Made by a program: the position numbers and the translations under genes
Assembly (NCBI GenBank): GCA_011390785.1
Contig: JAABRR010000008.1
Location: forward strand, 72,258 to 136,257
Direction of reading: 5' to 3'
Length of the DNA stretch: 64,000 nucleotides
Origin: Sphingobacteriia bacterium
GTDB lineage: Bacteria > Bacteroidota > Bacteroidia > Bacteroidales > UBA7960
Part shown: piece after piece, positions 61,612 to 64,000 of the stretch
How positions within the stretch are numbered: position 1 is the first letter of the stretch
Layout: each line of letters begins with the position of its first letter
Notes under the pieces: generated by a model
What the model was told of the DNA's origin: nothing
The model's database searches: none
What the model saw: the letters and a program-made list of their open reading frames with translations, nothing else

Positions 61612-62379
61612 ATGTCATATACTATAGCTGAAAGACACAAACATATACTCAAAAGCCTTCAAGCAAAAGGTTATGTTAATGTTACAGAGTTGAGCAGAGA
61701 GCTCAGGGTTTCAACTGTAACAATACGAAAGGATTTGAAACTTCTTGAAGATAGAAAGCTTCTATTTCGAACACATGGTAGTGCCACTCCTCAAAATCCT
61801 TATATAACCGACAGGCACGTAAATGAGAAAGAAAAGATACAAGTTGAACAAAAAACAAAAATTGCCGAATGTGCAGCAGGACTAATTGAGCAGCATAATA
61901 GTATTATTTTGGCGTCAGGCACTACTATTAATGAATTGGCACGTCAGCTAACCAAAAAAGAGAATCTTACAATAATTTGTTCATCGTTGATTGCAGCCCA
62001 ACATTTAAGCTTAAACCCAAATGTTGAAGTTATTCAGTTGGGAGGAATGTTAAGAAAGAGCTCATCATCTGTGGTAGGCCCCCATGCAGAAAAAATGCTC
62101 GAAGGATTTAACAGCAACATATTGTTTTTAGGAGTTGATGGCATTGATCCTGACTATGGCCTAACAACCACCAATGCCCTGGAAGCATCTTTAAACCAGG
62201 TAATGATAGATGCAGCTCAAAAAGTAGTGATTTTGGCAGATTCCACTAAGTTTGGAAGAAGAGGTTTTGGAAAAATTTGCGGACTGGAAAAAGTGGAAAC
62301 GATTATTACTGACGCAAACGCATCACTTGGTATCATTGCAAAATGCAGAGAAAAAGGTGTTGAAGTGATAACGGTATAA
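61612..62379 (+). CDS. DeoR/GlpR family transcriptional regulator
   Basis: The protein has 255 residues. The N-terminal winged HTH (HKHILKSLQAKGYVNVTELSRELRVSTVTIRKDLKLLE) and the DeoR sensor domain with the sugar-phosphate pocket motifs ASGTTINELAR and FLGVDGIDPDYGLTT are complete. It is divergent from glpD (about 244 bases apart counting from the chosen glpD start), so it is probably the GlpR-like regulator of this regulon with glycerol 3-phosphate as effector; that is inferred from position. No clear operator was found by eye. Confidence 0.9.
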   Translation: MSYTIAERHKHILKSLQAKGYVNVTELSRELRVSTVTIRKDLKLLEDRKLLFRTHGSATPQNPYITDRHVNEKEKIQVEQKTKIAECAAGLIEQHNSIILASGTTINELARQLTKKENLTIICSSLIAAQHLSLNPNVEVIQLGGMLRKSSSSVVGPHAEKMLEGFNSNILFLGVDGIDPDYGLTTTNALEASLNQVMIDAAQKVVILADSTKFGRRGFGKICGLEKVETIITDANASLGIIAKCREKGVEVITV

Positions 62380-62412
62380 ACACCTTGAATAAATCCAATA
62401 AACGTAATATTT

Positions 62413-62859
62413 TCAACGCTTTTTCCTGAAAAATTCTACCAATAATTCTGAACATTCCTTTTCACGAATACCAAATATCCATTTTGTTTTAGGATGGAGA
62501 ATCTGCAAACTTGTTTGAGTGAAACCCCGTTTTTTATCCAACGCACCAGCTACAACCTTTCCCATTTGTGCCCAACGGGATGCTCCTGCGCACATTACAC
62601 ATGGCTCAAGGGTAACGTAGAGTGTACATTCCTTTAGGTACTTACCTCCCAAATAATTGAAGGCTGATGTAAAGGCCTGCATTTCTGCATGAGCTGTCAC
62701 ATCATTCAACTGTTCGGTTAGGTTGTGTGCACGGGCAATAATTTGATTGTTACAAACGATGACTGCTCCCACTGGCACTTCATCAAGGTCAAAAGCTTTG
62801 CGTGCCTCTTTTAGCGCCTCCCCCATAAAATAGTCATCAGAGAAAATTGTCAGGTTCAT
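62413..62859 (-). CDS. tadA: tRNA adenosine(34) deaminase
   Basis: The start is set at the ATG with first base 62859, giving 148 residues; the longer frame begins at a TTG. Zinc site His57, Cys87, Cys90 and catalytic Glu59 (TAHAEM, LEPCVMC) are intact, and the opening DEVPVGAVIV and ALDKKRGF match TadA rather than guanine deaminase. It makes inosine at the wobble position of tRNA-Arg. It is convergent with the DeoR-type gene (33-base gap). Confidence 0.88.
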   Translation of the reverse strand: MNLTIFSDDYFMGEALKEARKAFDLDEVPVGAVIVCNNQIIARAHNLTEQLNDVTAHAEMQAFTSAFNYLGGKYLKECTLYVTLEPCVMCAGASRWAQMGKVVAGALDKKRGFTQTSLQILHPKTKWIFGIREKECSELLVEFFRKKR

Positions 62860-63005
62860 TGTTTTTTTCGACAAAAATAAGTAAACTCACACATTTGAAT
62901 GCAGAAACAATAAATTAATCAAAAAAAATATGATCAATTTCAGGATTGACTTGTTGAAAAATAATATAAATACAAACCATTAACCATGAATAAAAATCTT
63001 ATCCT

Positions 63006-63971
63006 ATGATGCTTATTTCTGAGAAGGTAGATCAATTTGCACATGATACAGTAAAGGGACTTACATCAAAAACTAAATATTTACTTCCAAAATATTTTTA
63101 TAACGATAGGGGAAGTAAAATTTTTCAGGATATTATGGGGATGCCCGAGTATTACCTTACCAATTGTGAATATGATATTTTCGAAACAAAAAAACAGGAA
63201 ATAGTGGCTGCCATTTCACCCGGCCATAGTATTTTTCAGCTAGTTGAGCTGGGAGCAGGAGATGGTTTAAAATCAAAATTACTTCTTGATGCCATGATGA
63301 ACCAAAGGCAAAATTTCATTTACACTCCTGTTGACATTTCAAAGCTTGCTCTAAATGAACTAAAAAGTGACCTGCAAAAAAATCTGCCAGACCTAAAAGT
63401 TAAGGAATATGCCGGCGATTTCTTTACTATAATGAAAAACTTTGCCCATGAAAACGGAATACCGCGAGCGGTTTTATTTCTTGGTAGCAATATTGGAAAC
63501 TTTTCAAACAGTGAAACCGATCTGTTTTTTAATTTACTTTCAAACATGACTCATCCCGGAGACAAAGTGCTCATTGGTTTTGACTTAAAAAAATCGCCCA
63601 TCACCATCATGAAGGCCTATGATGATAAGTATGGTTTTTCCCGGGATTTTAATTTTAATCATTTACTAAGAATCAACGATGAGTTGGGTGCCGATTTCAA
63701 TACAGAAAACTTTATGCATCATGTAACTTACGACCCCATTTCAGGAGAAACCAAAAGCTACCTGATAAGCAAGAAAAAAAATTCTGTAACTCTCCCATTG
63801 GTGGATACAGAAATACGGTTTGAAAAATGGGAACCCATATTTATGGAACTTTCACGAAAATATGATACCCGGGAAATAGATTCAATGGCCAGCAAATATG
63901 GGTTTACGGTTCATGCTCACTTCATGGACGAGAAAAAATATTTTACTGATTGCCTTTGGGTGAAAGAATAA
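63006..63971 (+). CDS. egtD: L-histidine N-alpha-methyltransferase (EgtD-like)
   Basis: The protein has 321 residues, the normal size of EgtD (Methyltransf_33). S-adenosylmethionine motif VELGAGDGLKSKLLL, then PVDISKLAL, the substrate-side FLGSNIGNF and the C-terminal block MELSRKYD with the Glu and Ser that in mycobacterial EgtD hold the histidine amino group. It trimethylates histidine to hercynine, the first step of ergothioneine synthesis. EgtB is not upstream; it may lie beyond the window end, 29 bases on. Two ATGs (63006, 63009) are possible starts. Confidence 0.88.
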   Translation: MMLISEKVDQFAHDTVKGLTSKTKYLLPKYFYNDRGSKIFQDIMGMPEYYLTNCEYDIFETKKQEIVAAISPGHSIFQLVELGAGDGLKSKLLLDAMMNQRQNFIYTPVDISKLALNELKSDLQKNLPDLKVKEYAGDFFTIMKNFAHENGIPRAVLFLGSNIGNFSNSETDLFFNLLSNMTHPGDKVLIGFDLKKSPITIMKAYDDKYGFSRDFNFNHLLRINDELGADFNTENFMHHVTYDPISGETKSYLISKKKNSVTLPLVDTEIRFEKWEPIFMELSRKYDTREIDSMASKYGFTVHAHFMDEKKYFTDCLWVKE

Positions 63972-64000
63972 TTCTTCAACTAAAAATTTATATTAACACA

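Overview
The window comes from a member of the Bacteroidota, probably a free-living (aquatic or sediment) relative of the Bacteroidales/Marinilabiliales. The evidence is direct. There are several proteins with type IX secretion (T9SS) C-terminal sorting domains, a PorP/SprF-like protein, a SusC/SusD/SusE set, and promoter candidates of the Bacteroidetes type (TTTG ... TAnnTTTG). Most genes lack a clear Shine-Dalgarno sequence. No rRNA, phage, transposase or CRISPR array was seen. The DNA is moderately AT-rich throughout, and no large foreign block is evident by eye.

Layout. 1-13 kb: T9SS cargo, namely the end of a cleaved-adhesin protein, a 1504-residue trypsin-like multidomain protease, and a 1921-residue PKD-repeat protein with a type B sorting domain followed by its PorP/SprF-like partner. 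13-15.5 kb: a metallophosphoesterase and a lipid-type glycosyltransferase. 15.6-23.4 kb: a SusE-like/SusD/SusC glycan-uptake operon, divergent from a LacI-family regulator, with a candidate LacI-type operator between them. 23.5-25.4 kb: a second T9SS trypsin-like protease. 25.6-28.2 kb: a biotin-dependent carboxyltransferase with its biotin carrier, then rdgB. 28.2-33.8 kb: the cell-wall cluster ddl / PASTA protein / T9SS protein / RluD-type synthase. 33.8-36.4 kb: a TonB-dependent receptor behind a TPP riboswitch, so probably a thiamine (or precursor) receptor. 36.7-41 kb: a small PH-like membrane protein, aspS and an ABC-F factor. 41-44 kb: a BtuB-like receptor with a DUF364 (heavy-metal chelation) protein. 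44-51.6 kb: a secreted alpha/beta hydrolase, an orphan response regulator, an orphan MacB-like permease, and a radC / deacetylase / FemAB-like / upp gene run. 51.6-55.4 kb: two identical tRNA-Glu genes around rpsT, an OmpA/TPR lipoprotein, a solitary cas6 and tRNA-Ser. 55.6-64 kb: a family 2 glycosyltransferase, aroQ, a glycerol regulon (glpF, glpK, glpD with a divergent DeoR-type regulator), tadA and egtD.

How the genes fit together. The organism appears to secrete proteases, a lipase-like hydrolase and adhesive repeat proteins through T9SS. It imports glycans, thiamine and a metal complex or cofactor through TonB systems, and it uses glycerol.

The most unusual item is the solitary cas6 at 54.4-55.2 kb. 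It keeps the canonical glycine-rich RNA-binding loop, but by eye it has Thr in place of the catalytic His, and no array or other cas gene is in view. Also worth attention are an 85-bp intergenic repeat present twice, the regular cysteine pairing in the PKD giant, and the TonB receptor/DUF364 pair.
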